A stretch of 31,854 nucleotides of DNA, taken from NCBI GenBank assembly GCA_028290305.1, contig JAQGKC010000075.1, positions 1 to 31,854 on the forward strand, given 5' to 3'. A program made the position numbers and the translations under genes. Below the pieces are notes generated by a model, which saw only the letters and a list, made by a program, of their open reading frames with translations, had not been told where the DNA came from and searched no databases. Origin of the DNA: Bradyrhizobium sp. GTDB lineage: Bacteria; Pseudomonadota; Alphaproteobacteria; Rhizobiales; Xanthobacteraceae. How positions within the stretch are numbered: position 1 is the first letter of the stretch; the number at the start of each line of letters is the position of its first letter. Positions 24,592-31,854 of the stretch are shown here, piece by piece.

Positions 24592-27312
24592 CTAGCCAAA
24601 CTTCTCCTGCAACGCCGGAAACAACCGGTCCGGCTTGAACGGCACCGCCGTGAAACGGATGCCGGTGGCATCAGCGAGTGCGTTGCCGAGCGCGGCTGCC
24701 ACCGGATTGTAAGGACTTTCGCTCATCGATTTGGCGCCCATCGGCCCGATGCTATCGGTGGTGTCAGCAAAAAAAACCTCTGTGCGCGGAATGTCCGCAA
24801 AGGACGGCAAGTGGTAGTCGCGAAATCTGGGATTAACGATGGAGCCGTTATCATCGATCACCATCTCTTCATACAGCGTGGCGCCGAGCGACTGCGCGAC
24901 TCCGCCCTCGATCTGTCCACGGCACTGCATCGGATTGGCGACGCGGCCGGCATCCGCGGCGTGCACGCTTTTGAGTATTTTGATTTCACCGGTGCCCTTG
25001 TTCACGGCGACGCGAAAGCCCTGGACATTGAATGCGACCGAGCGCGGCGTTCCTTCCGAGCTTCCGTTCGCGCAAAGCGTCTTGCCTTGATCTCGCGCCA
25101 TCTCCGCTAGCTGAGCAAACGAAAGACGTTGCCTGCCGCAGACCACGGAATCGTTCTCGAGGATGCACGAACCGGGATCCGTCCCTGTCGTCTGGGAAGC
25201 AAAAATCTTGATATCGTCGGCCAGATTTTCCGCCGCGGCCTGCGTCGCGCGTCCGGCGACGAACGTGCCGGTGCTGCCATAGGCGCCGGTATCGTGGCCG
25301 CCATGCGCCGTGTCGGATTGCAACAGGCGGATTTGATCAACTGTTGTCGCCAACGCCGTCGCGGCGATCTGGCGATGCACCGTGCTGGTGCCGTTGCCGA
25401 ATTCCGCCGTTCCGACGGTCAGCTCGAATCCGCCGTCCTCGCGCAGCGAAATTCTGGAATCGGCGATATGCCCGTCCGGCGGCACGGTATCGATCATGGT
25501 GAGTGCGATGCCATCGCCGATCAGCCAGTCGGCGGAGAGATCGACCCTCGGTCGTTCGGCCTGCATCGCGCGCTCGACCAGATCGAGGCATTGATCGAGC
25601 CCGTAGCTGCCGTAGGACACGTCGGTATGCCCGGGGCCGGGCGGCGACAACATCGGATCGCCCGACTTGACCATGTTGCGGCGGCGAATTTCGTAAGGAC
25701 TGATGCCGAGGCCCTTGGCCAATTCGTCGATCGCGGCTTCCACCGCGAACAGCGTTTGCGGCAAGCCATAGCCCCGAAAGGCGCCAGATGGCACGGTGTT
25801 GGTATAGGCGACGACGGCATCGACCTTCTTGTTTGGGCAATTATAGACGCCGAGCGACTCGCCGCAGGCATGAAACAGCACTGGACCGGCGTGGTTGCCA
25901 TAGGCGCCGGTGTTCGAGAGCACGTCGATCTGTAACGCCGTCAGTTTTCCGTCCTGGTCGGCGCCTGCCTTCACGGTGACGCGCATCGGATGCCGGGTCG
26001 ACGTCGAGATGAATTGTTCTTCGCGGGTGAGCTCAAATTTGACCAGGCATCCGGTTTTGATGGCAGCCAGCGCGAGAATATCCTCGACGAACATTTCCTG
26101 TTTGCCGCCGAAGCCGCCGCCGACGCGTTCGCAAAACACCCTGACCTTGTCCGGCGCGAGGTTGAAAATATCCGCCAGCGCGCGGCGCGTCAGGAACGGC
26201 GTTTGGGTACTGGAGCGGACGTTGAGAACGCCGGTGGCATCGACCCAGGCGAGGCCGCCATGGGTTTCCAGAGCGGCGTGCTGAACACGCTGGGTGGTGA
26301 ACGTCCCCTCGTAGGTGACCGCGGCTTGCGCCAGCGCGCTTGCGACATCGCCATACTCGCCGTGGGTTTCCGCCACGATGTTGCGTGGCGCATTCGCGAC
26401 GCGCTGTTCCGGCGTCTTGCCAGCATGAATCGCCGGTGCACCCGGTGCAATCGCCTGCGCCGGATCGACCACCGCAGGCAGGATGTCGTAATCGACCTTG
26501 AGGCGGCGGCAGCCTTCTTCCGCCGCAGCCTCGGTCTCCGCAACCACGGCGGCAACTTTTTGTCCAATGAAACGGACGACATTGTCCAGCACGCGGGTGT
26601 CGTCCGGGTCCATCCAGGCTTTCTCGTGCCGCGCGGTGGAGAACAGGCGATCCGGCGCGTCTTCGAAGGTCAGCACCGCGTGCACACCTGGAATGTTCAG
26701 CGCCGCCGTCTTGTCGATCGAGATGATTTTTGCGTGCGGATGCGGTGAGCGCAGCATCTTGATGTGGAGCACGCCCTCCATCGCCAAATCGAAGGTATAG
26801 CGTGCCGCGCCGCGTACCACCTGCGGTCCCGCAGGTGCAGGCAGGCTGCGGCCGAATGCGCTGCCCGCTGCGGCGTCTTCCACATTGGATTTGCCATTCA
26901 GCGCGTCTTCGATCGCGCGATAGCCGGTGCAGCGGCAGATATTGCCTTTCAGCGACGCGCCGAGGTCCTGCCGCTGCGCCTGGTTGAGCGATGCGCAGGT
27001 CAGGATCATGCCCGAGGTGCAGAATCCGCACTGAAATGCCTGCGCATCGAGAAACGCCTGCTGCATCGGGTGCGTGCCGCCATCCGGCGCGAGGCCTTCG
27101 ATGGTCGTGACGGCGTGGCCATCGGCACGGAAGGCGGGGATCAGGCAGCTGTGTACCGGCTCGCCGTCGATCAGCACCGTGCAGGCGCCGCAGTCGCCGG
27201 CGTCGCAGCCTTTCTTGACGCCGAAATGCCCAAGCTCACGCAAAAACGTACGCAGGCACTGGCCCGCATGCGGACGTGCGGAAAATACCTTGCCATTGAC
27301 CTCGAAACTCAT
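24592..27312 (-). CDS. Mo hydroxylase: fused [2Fe-2S] and Mo-cofactor subunit (XdhD-like)
   Basis: This 906-residue protein joins a ferredoxin-like small subunit to a xanthine-dehydrogenase-type catalytic subunit. Cluster one uses C36, C41, C44 and C56; cluster two uses C95, C98, C126 and C128 (CGFCTSG, GNICRCTGY). After a linker near 140-160 the Mo domain begins. It contains GGGFGGKQEM, AFRGYGLPQ (with the arginine that in xanthine dehydrogenase contacts the purine), DTGAYGSTGTFVAG and the catalytic glutamate at about E865 in SMSESPYNP, an unusual neighbourhood for the normal GVGE. The probable reaction is hypoxanthine/xanthine to urate, with a related heterocycle possible. Canonical bacterial XDH instead pairs FeS+FAD with a separate Mo chain. 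Its ATG overlaps the FAD-subunit stop by 4 bp. Confidence 0.92.
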   Translation of the reverse strand: MSFEVNGKVFSARPHAGQCLRTFLRELGHFGVKKGCDAGDCGACTVLIDGEPVHSCLIPAFRADGHAVTTIEGLAPDGGTHPMQQAFLDAQAFQCGFCTSGMILTCASLNQAQRQDLGASLKGNICRCTGYRAIEDALNGKSNVEDAAAGSAFGRSLPAPAGPQVVRGAARYTFDLAMEGVLHIKMLRSPHPHAKIISIDKTAALNIPGVHAVLTFEDAPDRLFSTARHEKAWMDPDDTRVLDNVVRFIGQKVAAVVAETEAAAEEGCRRLKVDYDILPAVVDPAQAIAPGAPAIHAGKTPEQRVANAPRNIVAETHGEYGDVASALAQAAVTYEGTFTTQRVQHAALETHGGLAWVDATGVLNVRSSTQTPFLTRRALADIFNLAPDKVRVFCERVGGGFGGKQEMFVEDILALAAIKTGCLVKFELTREEQFISTSTRHPMRVTVKAGADQDGKLTALQIDVLSNTGAYGNHAGPVLFHACGESLGVYNCPNKKVDAVVAYTNTVPSGAFRGYGLPQTLFAVEAAIDELAKGLGISPYEIRRRNMVKSGDPMLSPPGPGHTDVSYGSYGLDQCLDLVERAMQAERPRVDLSADWLIGDGIALTMIDTVPPDGHIADSRISLREDGGFELTVGTAEFGNGTSTVHRQIAATALATTVDQIRLLQSDTAHGGHDTGAYGSTGTFVAGRATQAAAENLADDIKIFASQTTGTDPGSCILENDSVVCGRQRLSFAQLAEMARDQGKTLCANGSSEGTPRSVAFNVQGFRVAVNKGTGEIKILKSVHAADAGRVANPMQCRGQIEGGVAQSLGATLYEEMVIDDNGSIVNPRFRDYHLPSFADIPRTEVFFADTTDSIGPMGAKSMSESPYNPVAAALGNALADATGIRFTAVPFKPDRLFPALQEKFG

Positions 27313-28136
27313 CGCTGCGGCGTGCCCTGCAGTTCATCGCGAATTTCTTCGGCAAGGCGCAGCGTCATGTGCTTGCGCCACGCCGGCTTGCCATGGATGT
27401 CGTTGTGGTAGAGCCCGTCGGGAATCTGATCCTGGATCGCTTCGCACAATTGGCTTGCTTGCGGGATTCCGGCAAAGGACAATCGAACCGGCCGCGCCGT
27501 CGATGCCGTCACCGTCAGCGCCAGGGCGCCGTCGCTGCTGAGGCTGCCGATCAGCAGTGCCGCCGAACGGCCAACCGGCGTCAGCGATATCTGGCGAAAC
27601 GCCGAGCGCCGCTTCAGCGCCGCGAGCGGAATATCGATTTGCCGTAAGAGATCGCCTGGAGCGAGCACGTTGCGCTGGTTGCCGATGACGAAGTCGACGA
27701 CGTCGATTTTCTGCTCGCTGCCATCGGCCTTCCAGATCGCGCAGACGCCATCGAGCGCCGCCGTCAACGCGATCATCGGGCCGGCCGGCAACGACATGCA
27801 AAGGTTGCCGCCGACGGTTGCGGTCTTCCATATCTTGAAGGACGCCAGAAATGCGCGGCAGCATTGGTTGATCAGGGGTGACGCAATCCATTCTGGCGGG
27901 CATATGAGGGCGTCAAGCTGCGCGACCGTGCAGGTCGCGGCGATCGTCAGCTTGGTATCGCCGATCGTCAGTGCCGGCCATTTGAAATCGGTGAGGTCGA
28001 TCAGCCGCGTAAGATGGACCTGAGGCTCCGAGAACAGCCAGGTCCCGCCCGCGAGCCAAGCATCGCCTGCCGCCCAAACGGGCAATTGCGCCCGCGTTTG
28101 CGGGCGAGCAACCTCGGTGACGGTGTTCAAATCCAT
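27309..28136 (-). CDS. Mo hydroxylase FAD-binding subunit
   Basis: The 275-residue flavoprotein subunit is partner of the FeS-Mo fusion. FAD-binding motifs are AGDAWLAGGTWLF (about 23-35) and TVGGNLCMSLPAGPM (about 106-120); the second lacks the aspartate usually found a few residues after GGN, where PAGP stands. ATG 28136 (MDLNTVTEVARP) is preferred; a longer open frame to 28199 would run through the promoter-like element and the palindrome at 28179-28190. The 4-bp overlap with the fusion gene indicates translational coupling. The gene is divergent from the 8-oxoguanine deaminase-like gene. Confidence 0.9.
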   Translation of the reverse strand: MDLNTVTEVARPQTRAQLPVWAAGDAWLAGGTWLFSEPQVHLTRLIDLTDFKWPALTIGDTKLTIAATCTVAQLDALICPPEWIASPLINQCCRAFLASFKIWKTATVGGNLCMSLPAGPMIALTAALDGVCAIWKADGSEQKIDVVDFVIGNQRNVLAPGDLLRQIDIPLAALKRRSAFRQISLTPVGRSAALLIGSLSSDGALALTVTASTARPVRLSFAGIPQASQLCEAIQDQIPDGLYHNDIHGKPAWRKHMTLRLAEEIRDELQGTPQR

Positions 28137-28169
28137 GGATACTCTTGCAGTTTCAACGCGATGATCCTC

Positions 28170-28199
28170 TTTATAAAAGTCTTGCAAGACGGACGCCAA
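28170..28199 (-). promoter_or_regulatory. Promoter-like element with a perfect 12-bp palindrome in its spacer
   Basis: On the - strand, TTGGCG (28199-28194) and TATAAA (28175-28170) are 18 nt apart, a good sigma-70-type arrangement about 34 nt upstream of the FAD-subunit ATG. The spacer contains the perfect palindrome GTCTTGCAAGAC at 28179-28190, a likely operator because binding there would block RNA polymerase. A half-site-like TCTTGCAG lies at 28143-28150. No regulator gene is present in the window, so the binding protein is unknown. Confidence 0.5.
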
Positions 28200-28288
28200 C
28201 TTCCGGGAGGGATTCCGGCTGGTCTTTGAATTGCAGGTAGCCTTTGGAAGCGCTTTTTTAGACCGAAATCCTGGAGATGCCGCAGGCC

Positions 28289-29635
28289 ATGGATCAAACG
28301 CACGCGATCTGGATCAAAGACCCCCTGGCCATTCTCGCCGATGGCGCGGAGCGGGGCATCGTCGTCCGCAATGGCCGTATCGTCGAACTGGTGCCCAAGG
28401 GCGGCCAGCCGACAACACCCGCGGCTTTCTTCGAGGCCGGCGACCATGTGGTCCTGCCCGGGCTGATCAACACCCACCATCATTTCTACCAGACGCTGAC
28501 ACGGGCGCTGCCGGCAGCGCTGGATCGAGAGTTGTTTCCATGGCTGCAAGCACTCTATCCGGTTTGGGCGCGGTTGACGCCTAAAGCGCTCGACCTCGGC
28601 GTCACCGTCGCGATGTCGGAGTTACTGCTCTCGGGCTGTACCACGACCACCGATCATCATTATGTCTTTCCTGCCGGGCTGGAGGACGCCGTCGATATTG
28701 AGGTCGCCGTCGCCCAGCGGCTCGGCGTCCGCGTGTTGCTGACCCGCGGCTCGATGAACCGCTCGCAGCGCGACGGCGGCCTGCCGCCTGATAGCGTCGT
28801 ACAGGATGAAGACACCATCCTCGCCGACAGCGAACGCGTCGTCGCGAAACATCATCAGCGCGGCGAGGACGCCATGGTGCAGATTGCGCTGGCGCCATGC
28901 TCGCCGTTTTCAGTCACGACGTCGCTGATGAGCGCCACCGCGGCGCTGGCGGAAAAGTTGGACGTCCGCCTGCATACCCATCTGGCGGAAACCGAGGACG
29001 AGAACAAATTCTGCGAGCAGACGCATGGCTGCCGCCCGCTCGATTATCTCGAGCAATGTGGCTGGCTCAATGCGCGAACATGGCTGGCACACGGCATTCA
29101 TTTCAAGCCCGAGGAAATGAAGCGGCTCGGCAAGGCCGGAACGACGATCAGCCATTGCGCCTGCAGCAACCAGCTTCTGGCATCGGGCTGCTGCCCGGTC
29201 TGCGACATGGAAGAGGCGGGGGTAGCGATCGGCTTGGGCGTCGACGGCTCGGCCTCGAACGATAAATCCAATCTGATGCAGGAGGTGCGTGCCGCGTTCC
29301 TGTTGCAGCGGGCGCGCTACGGCGTTGGCCGCGTCAGCCACAAGGACGCGCTGCGATGGGCTACCAAGGGATCGGCGGCCTGCGCCGGTCGCCCTGAACT
29401 TGGCGAAATCGCAGTTGGGAAAGCCGCCGATCTCGCGCTGTTCAAGCTCGACGAGTTACGCTTCTCCGGCCACGGCGATCCGCTGGCGGCGCTGGTTCTA
29501 TGCGGCGCGCACCGCGCCGACCGCGTCATGGTCGGCGGCAAATGGACGGTCATGGATGGCGCAATTCCCGGGCTCGACCTACCCGACCTGATCCGGCGCC
29601 ACAGCGCCGCCGCGCACGCGATGCAAGTGGCATAG
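28289..29635 (+). CDS. 8-oxoguanine deaminase-like amidohydrolase
   Basis: The 448-residue cytoplasmic zinc amidohydrolase resembles the PA0142-type 8-oxoguanine deaminases, which convert 8-oxoguanine to urate. Marks include VVLPGLINTHHHFYQTLTR (Zn ligands H63 and H65), LFPWLQALYPVW, RLHTHLAETEDEN, LAHGIHF, HCACSNQLLASG and the acidic metal ligand in GLGVDGSASND. ATG 28289 is placed 12 nt after GGAG; ATG 28277 is directly adjacent to that GGAG and so less likely, though possible. Direct formation of urate would feed the urate oxidase encoded nearby. Relatives include SsnA, isoxanthopterin, guanine and chlorohydrolase-type deaminases; the Leu-Phe-Pro-Trp segment favours 8-oxoguanine. It is divergent from the Mo hydroxylase genes. 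Confidence 0.88.
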   Translation: MDQTHAIWIKDPLAILADGAERGIVVRNGRIVELVPKGGQPTTPAAFFEAGDHVVLPGLINTHHHFYQTLTRALPAALDRELFPWLQALYPVWARLTPKALDLGVTVAMSELLLSGCTTTTDHHYVFPAGLEDAVDIEVAVAQRLGVRVLLTRGSMNRSQRDGGLPPDSVVQDEDTILADSERVVAKHHQRGEDAMVQIALAPCSPFSVTTSLMSATAALAEKLDVRLHTHLAETEDENKFCEQTHGCRPLDYLEQCGWLNARTWLAHGIHFKPEEMKRLGKAGTTISHCACSNQLLASGCCPVCDMEEAGVAIGLGVDGSASNDKSNLMQEVRAAFLLQRARYGVGRVSHKDALRWATKGSAACAGRPELGEIAVGKAADLALFKLDELRFSGHGDPLAALVLCGAHRADRVMVGGKWTVMDGAIPGLDLPDLIRRHSAAAHAMQVA

Positions 29636-29648
29636 GCCATCCCGAACG

Positions 29649-29678
29649 AAAAGGGTCCGGGCGCTGTCGCCCGGACCC
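29649..29678 (-). terminator. Intrinsic terminator of the BMP transporter operon
   Basis: A perfect 11-bp stem (GGGTCCGGGCG 29653-29663 with CGCCCGGACCC 29668-29678, loop CTGT) is followed on the - strand directly by TTTTCG. It lies 25 nt after the stop of the BMP binding-protein gene. The same stem ends 17 nt after the deaminase stop on the + strand and may terminate that gene too, although no T-tract follows there. Confidence 0.8.
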
Positions 29679-29703
29679 CGGTAGTCCCGAAAAACGTCCG
29701 GCC

Positions 29704-30783
29704 TTACTTGCCGGGCATCGCGTCGTCGATGCCCTTGACGTAGAAGTTCATGCCGAGGACCTGACCGTCGGCAAGATGGTCGCCGCCCTTGCACTCAACT
29801 TCCTTGCCGTCCTGGCCGATGACCGGGCATTTGAACGGCTGCAGCTTGCCTGAGGTGATAGCGGCCTGGGTATCTTCGGCCATCTTCTTCACGTCGTCGG
29901 GCATGTTGGTATAGGGCGCCATCTCGAACATCTTGGTATCGAGCCCGCCCCATGTGTCCTCGGATTTCCAGCTGCCGTCGAGCTCGGCCTTCACGCGGGA
30001 GATATAATAGGGCGCCCACGTGTCCATAATCGAAGTGAGCTGCGACTTGGGGCCGAACTTGATCATTTCGGAATCCTGTCCGAACGCCACTTTGCCGCGT
30101 TCGCTCGCGATCTGCATCGCCGCCGGGCTGTCAGTGTGCTGCATGATGACATCGGCGCCTTGATCGAGCAGCGCCTTGGCGGCGTCGGCTTCCTTACCCG
30201 GATCGAACCACGAATTCGCCCAGATGATTTTGACTTTGATGTTGGGGTTGATCGTCTGTGCGCCCAGCATCGTGGCGTTGATACCCGAGACAACTTCCGG
30301 GATCGGGAACGACCCGATGTAACCGAGCACACCGGCCTTCGACATCTTGGCCGCGATCTGGCCCTGGATGTAACGGCCCTGATACCAGCGCGCCGAATAG
30401 GTCGCCATGTTCTTGTCGCGCTTGTAGCCCGAGCAGTGCTCGAAATGCACGTTCGGGTACTTCTTTGCCACCTTCAGGGTTGGGTCCATGTAACCGAACG
30501 ACGTGGTGAAGATCAGCTTGTTGCCGGCGCGAACGAGTTGTTCGATGGCGCGCTCGGCGTCGGGACCTTCGGGGACGTTTTCGAGGTAGGTGGTTTCGAT
30601 CTTGTCGCCGAATTCCTTGGCCAGCGCCTGGCGCGCCAATTCATGTTGGTAGGTCCAGCCGAGGTCTCCGACCGGCCCAAGATAGATGAATCCGACCTTC
30701 AACTTGTCGGCGGCCCAAGCGCCACTGCTGATACTGCCCGCAAGCAGAAAGGCGGCGGCAGCCGCAAGAAGTGTTTTCCTCAT
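29704..30783 (-). CDS. BMP-family ABC transporter substrate-binding protein
   Basis: The 359-residue periplasmic protein starts at ATG 30783 (GGAGAT ribosome site), with signal peptide MRKTLLAAAAAFLLAG...AWA cleaved near residue 24; there is no lipobox cysteine. The BMP/PnrA family pattern is clear: KVGFIYLGPVGDLGWTYQHE, then FTTSFGYMD, KYPNVHFEHCSGYK, GVLGYIGSFPIPEVVSGINA and VIMQHTDSPAAMQ. Characterised relatives bind purine nucleosides or purine-like ligands, and some rhizobial members bind other compounds. Next to urate, 8-oxoguanine and allantoin genes a purine or ureide ligand is likely. The upstream permease gene (30859) ends 75 nt before this start. The terminator at 29649 closes the operon. 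Confidence 0.93.
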   Translation of the reverse strand: MRKTLLAAAAAFLLAGSISSGAWAADKLKVGFIYLGPVGDLGWTYQHELARQALAKEFGDKIETTYLENVPEGPDAERAIEQLVRAGNKLIFTTSFGYMDPTLKVAKKYPNVHFEHCSGYKRDKNMATYSARWYQGRYIQGQIAAKMSKAGVLGYIGSFPIPEVVSGINATMLGAQTINPNIKVKIIWANSWFDPGKEADAAKALLDQGADVIMQHTDSPAAMQIASERGKVAFGQDSEMIKFGPKSQLTSIMDTWAPYYISRVKAELDGSWKSEDTWGGLDTKMFEMAPYTNMPDDVKKMAEDTQAAITSGKLQPFKCPVIGQDGKEVECKGGDHLADGQVLGMNFYVKGIDDAMPGK

Positions 30784-30858
30784 CGTCAATCTCCAAACAG
30801 TCGGGGGGAACACAGTCCGAGATGTGGCGCCCCATCGCGCACGCCCGGAATTTTGAAA

Positions 30859-31776
30859 TCAGCGGTCGGGCACGAATACCGTGCCCAGCGCCGCGGGCGC
30901 GGTCGAGCCGCCGGTGCGGGCGCGCGACAGCGCCACCAGCACGATGATGGTCGCAAGATAGGGCAGCGAAGACATGAACTGCGACGGAATTCCGATGCCG
31001 GCGCCCTGCGCATGCAATTGCAGGATCGTCACCGCGCCAAACAGATAGGCGCCGATCACGAGGCGCCCCGGCCGCCAGGATGCGAACACGGTCAGCGCCA
31101 GCGCGATCCATCCGCGGCCGGCGGTCATGCCGGGAATGAAGAAGGGCGTATAGGCCAGCGGCAAATAGGCTCCGGCGAGGCCGGCGCAGGCGCCGCCGAA
31201 CATCACGGCGTACATCCTTATTCGAAGCACCGGATATCCCAGCGCATGCGCGGAGATGTGATTGTCGCCGCAGGCGCGCAATATCAGTCCCGCGCGCGTC
31301 CGGTACAGAAACAGCCAGACGCCGACCACCAGCGCCAGCGAGAAATAGACGAAGGCGTCCTCGCCGAACAGGATGCGGCCGACCAGCGGGAGTTCGGTCA
31401 GGCCCGGAATGTGGAGATGCGGCGCCGGCGTAATTCGTTCGCCGACGAAGCCGGCGCCGATCAGCCCGGACAGTCCGATGCCAAGGATCGTCAGCGCGAG
31501 GCCCGAGGCGACCTGGTTGACCGCGAGGCCCAGGGTCATCATCGCGAAGATCAGCGACAGCAATGTGCCGGCGACGACCCCGCACAGCGCGCCGATAAAG
31601 ATCGAGCCGCTTAGCCAGGCGCCGCCGAAGCCGCAGGCCGCGCCGACGATCATCATGCCCTCGACGCCGAGATTGAGTACGCCGGAGCGTTCGGTCACCA
31701 GCTCGCCGGTGGCCGCGATCAGCAATGGCGTCGATGCCGCGAGCACCGACAGGATGATGGCTTCAACCAGTTCCAC
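30859..31776 (-). CDS. BMP-family ABC transporter permease
   Basis: This 305-residue permease has eight to ten hydrophobic segments and belongs to the branched-chain amino acid/ribose-type permease fold used with BMP binding proteins. Diagnostic sequence is TGELVTERSGVLNLGVEGMM at residues ~24-42, then TLGLAVNQVASGLALT, RACGDNHISAHALGYPVLRIR (the ATPase-contact loop) and GRGWIALALTVFASWRPG. The start is GTG 31776, which overlaps the preceding gene's end by 14 bp. It works with the partly visible permease upstream and an ATPase that must lie outside the window. Confidence 0.93.
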   Translation of the reverse strand: MELVEAIILSVLAASTPLLIAATGELVTERSGVLNLGVEGMMIVGAACGFGGAWLSGSIFIGALCGVVAGTLLSLIFAMMTLGLAVNQVASGLALTILGIGLSGLIGAGFVGERITPAPHLHIPGLTELPLVGRILFGEDAFVYFSLALVVGVWLFLYRTRAGLILRACGDNHISAHALGYPVLRIRMYAVMFGGACAGLAGAYLPLAYTPFFIPGMTAGRGWIALALTVFASWRPGRLVIGAYLFGAVTILQLHAQGAGIGIPSQFMSSLPYLATIIVLVALSRARTGGSTAPAALGTVFVPDR

Positions 31777-31852
31777 GGGGCACCTGCCGGGATGCGAAGA
31801 TGAGCCGGAAGCGGTAGAGGATCAGGGAATCGCAGGCGAGCACGTAGAACAG
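31763..31852 (-). CDS. C-terminal end of first BMP-type ABC permease (partial)
   Basis: On the - strand the frame entering from the right edge encodes 29 residues, ending LFYVLACDSLILYRFRLIFA...GTG before TGA at 31763. The VLACDSLILYRFRL ending is typical of the other permease of BMP-type transporters. The gene overlaps the GTG start of the next permease by 14 bp. The rest of this gene, and probably the ATPase gene, lies beyond the window. Confidence 0.7.
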   Translation of the reverse strand: MFYVLACDSLILYRFRLIFASRQVPRGTG

Positions 31853-31854
31853 CA

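Noticed and set aside
25129..26748. Long + strand frames opposite the FeS-Mo fusion gene
   Set aside because: The - strand product has complete metal-site motifs; the + strand frames show none.
30136..31614. 492-codon + strand frame opposite the BMP binding protein and permease
   Set aside because: It crosses two real genes, and its Arg/Gln/Asp/His-rich composition without domains marks it as an antisense shadow.
1..31854. CRISPR arrays, tRNA or rRNA genes, phage or transposase genes
   Set aside because: No regularly spaced repeats, no RNA gene-like sequence and no transposase or integrase motifs were seen while reading either strand.

Overview
This window looks like a chromosomal segment of a Bradyrhizobium/Rhodopseudomonas-type alphaproteobacterium (Nitrobacteraceae). 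The basis is the high-GC coding style, the many NitT/TauT-type ABC transporters, the Mo-hydroxylase genes, and a 118-bp dispersed-repeat-like element with CGTCATTGCGAG ends. The genus is inferred by resemblance only. I found no rRNA, tRNA, CRISPR array, IS element, phage gene or transcriptional regulator. The dominant theme is uptake and breakdown of nitrogen heterocycles (pyrimidine- or triazine-like compounds on the left, purines on the right).

Left region (1-8839, + strand): the 3' part of hyuA and all of hyuB (ATP-dependent hydantoinase/oxoprolinase family) are followed by a ring-opening amidohydrolase of the cyanuric acid hydrolase/barbiturase family. Next come a NitT/TauT-type ABC importer (binding protein, ATPase, permease) and an amidase-signature hydrolase. 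Short gaps and ATGA overlaps suggest one or two co-transcribed units.

Middle region (8830-17616): on the - strand a three-subunit molybdenum hydroxylase (FAD, [2Fe-2S] and Mo subunits, in M-S-L order) is followed by an NmrA-like NAD(P)-binding protein. It diverges from a second importer on the + strand (ATPase, two permeases, NMT1/ThiY-like binding protein). The 3-subunit hydroxylase, the barbiturase-family enzyme and the amidase match the enzyme types needed for oxidative pyrimidine breakdown (uracil to barbiturate to ureidomalonate to urea plus malonate). That is the main hypothesis here and is inference.

Spacer region (17617-21092): a small basic protein, poxB (pyruvate:quinone oxidoreductase) and two small secreted proteins of unknown function.

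Right region (21093-31854): a purine catabolic island. The + strand operon encodes a DUF3830 protein, PuuE allantoinase, a UraD-UraH fusion and urate oxidase. Convergent to it is a two-gene Mo hydroxylase with an unusual split (FeS and Mo domains fused, FAD subunit separate). It diverges from an 8-oxoguanine deaminase-like amidohydrolase across a short intergenic region that carries a perfect 12-bp palindrome inside a promoter-like element. A BMP-family (purine nucleoside-type) ABC importer on the - strand closes the window and runs off its right edge. Together these would take up purines or nucleosides, form urate from xanthine-type purines or 8-oxoguanine, and open urate to allantoate.
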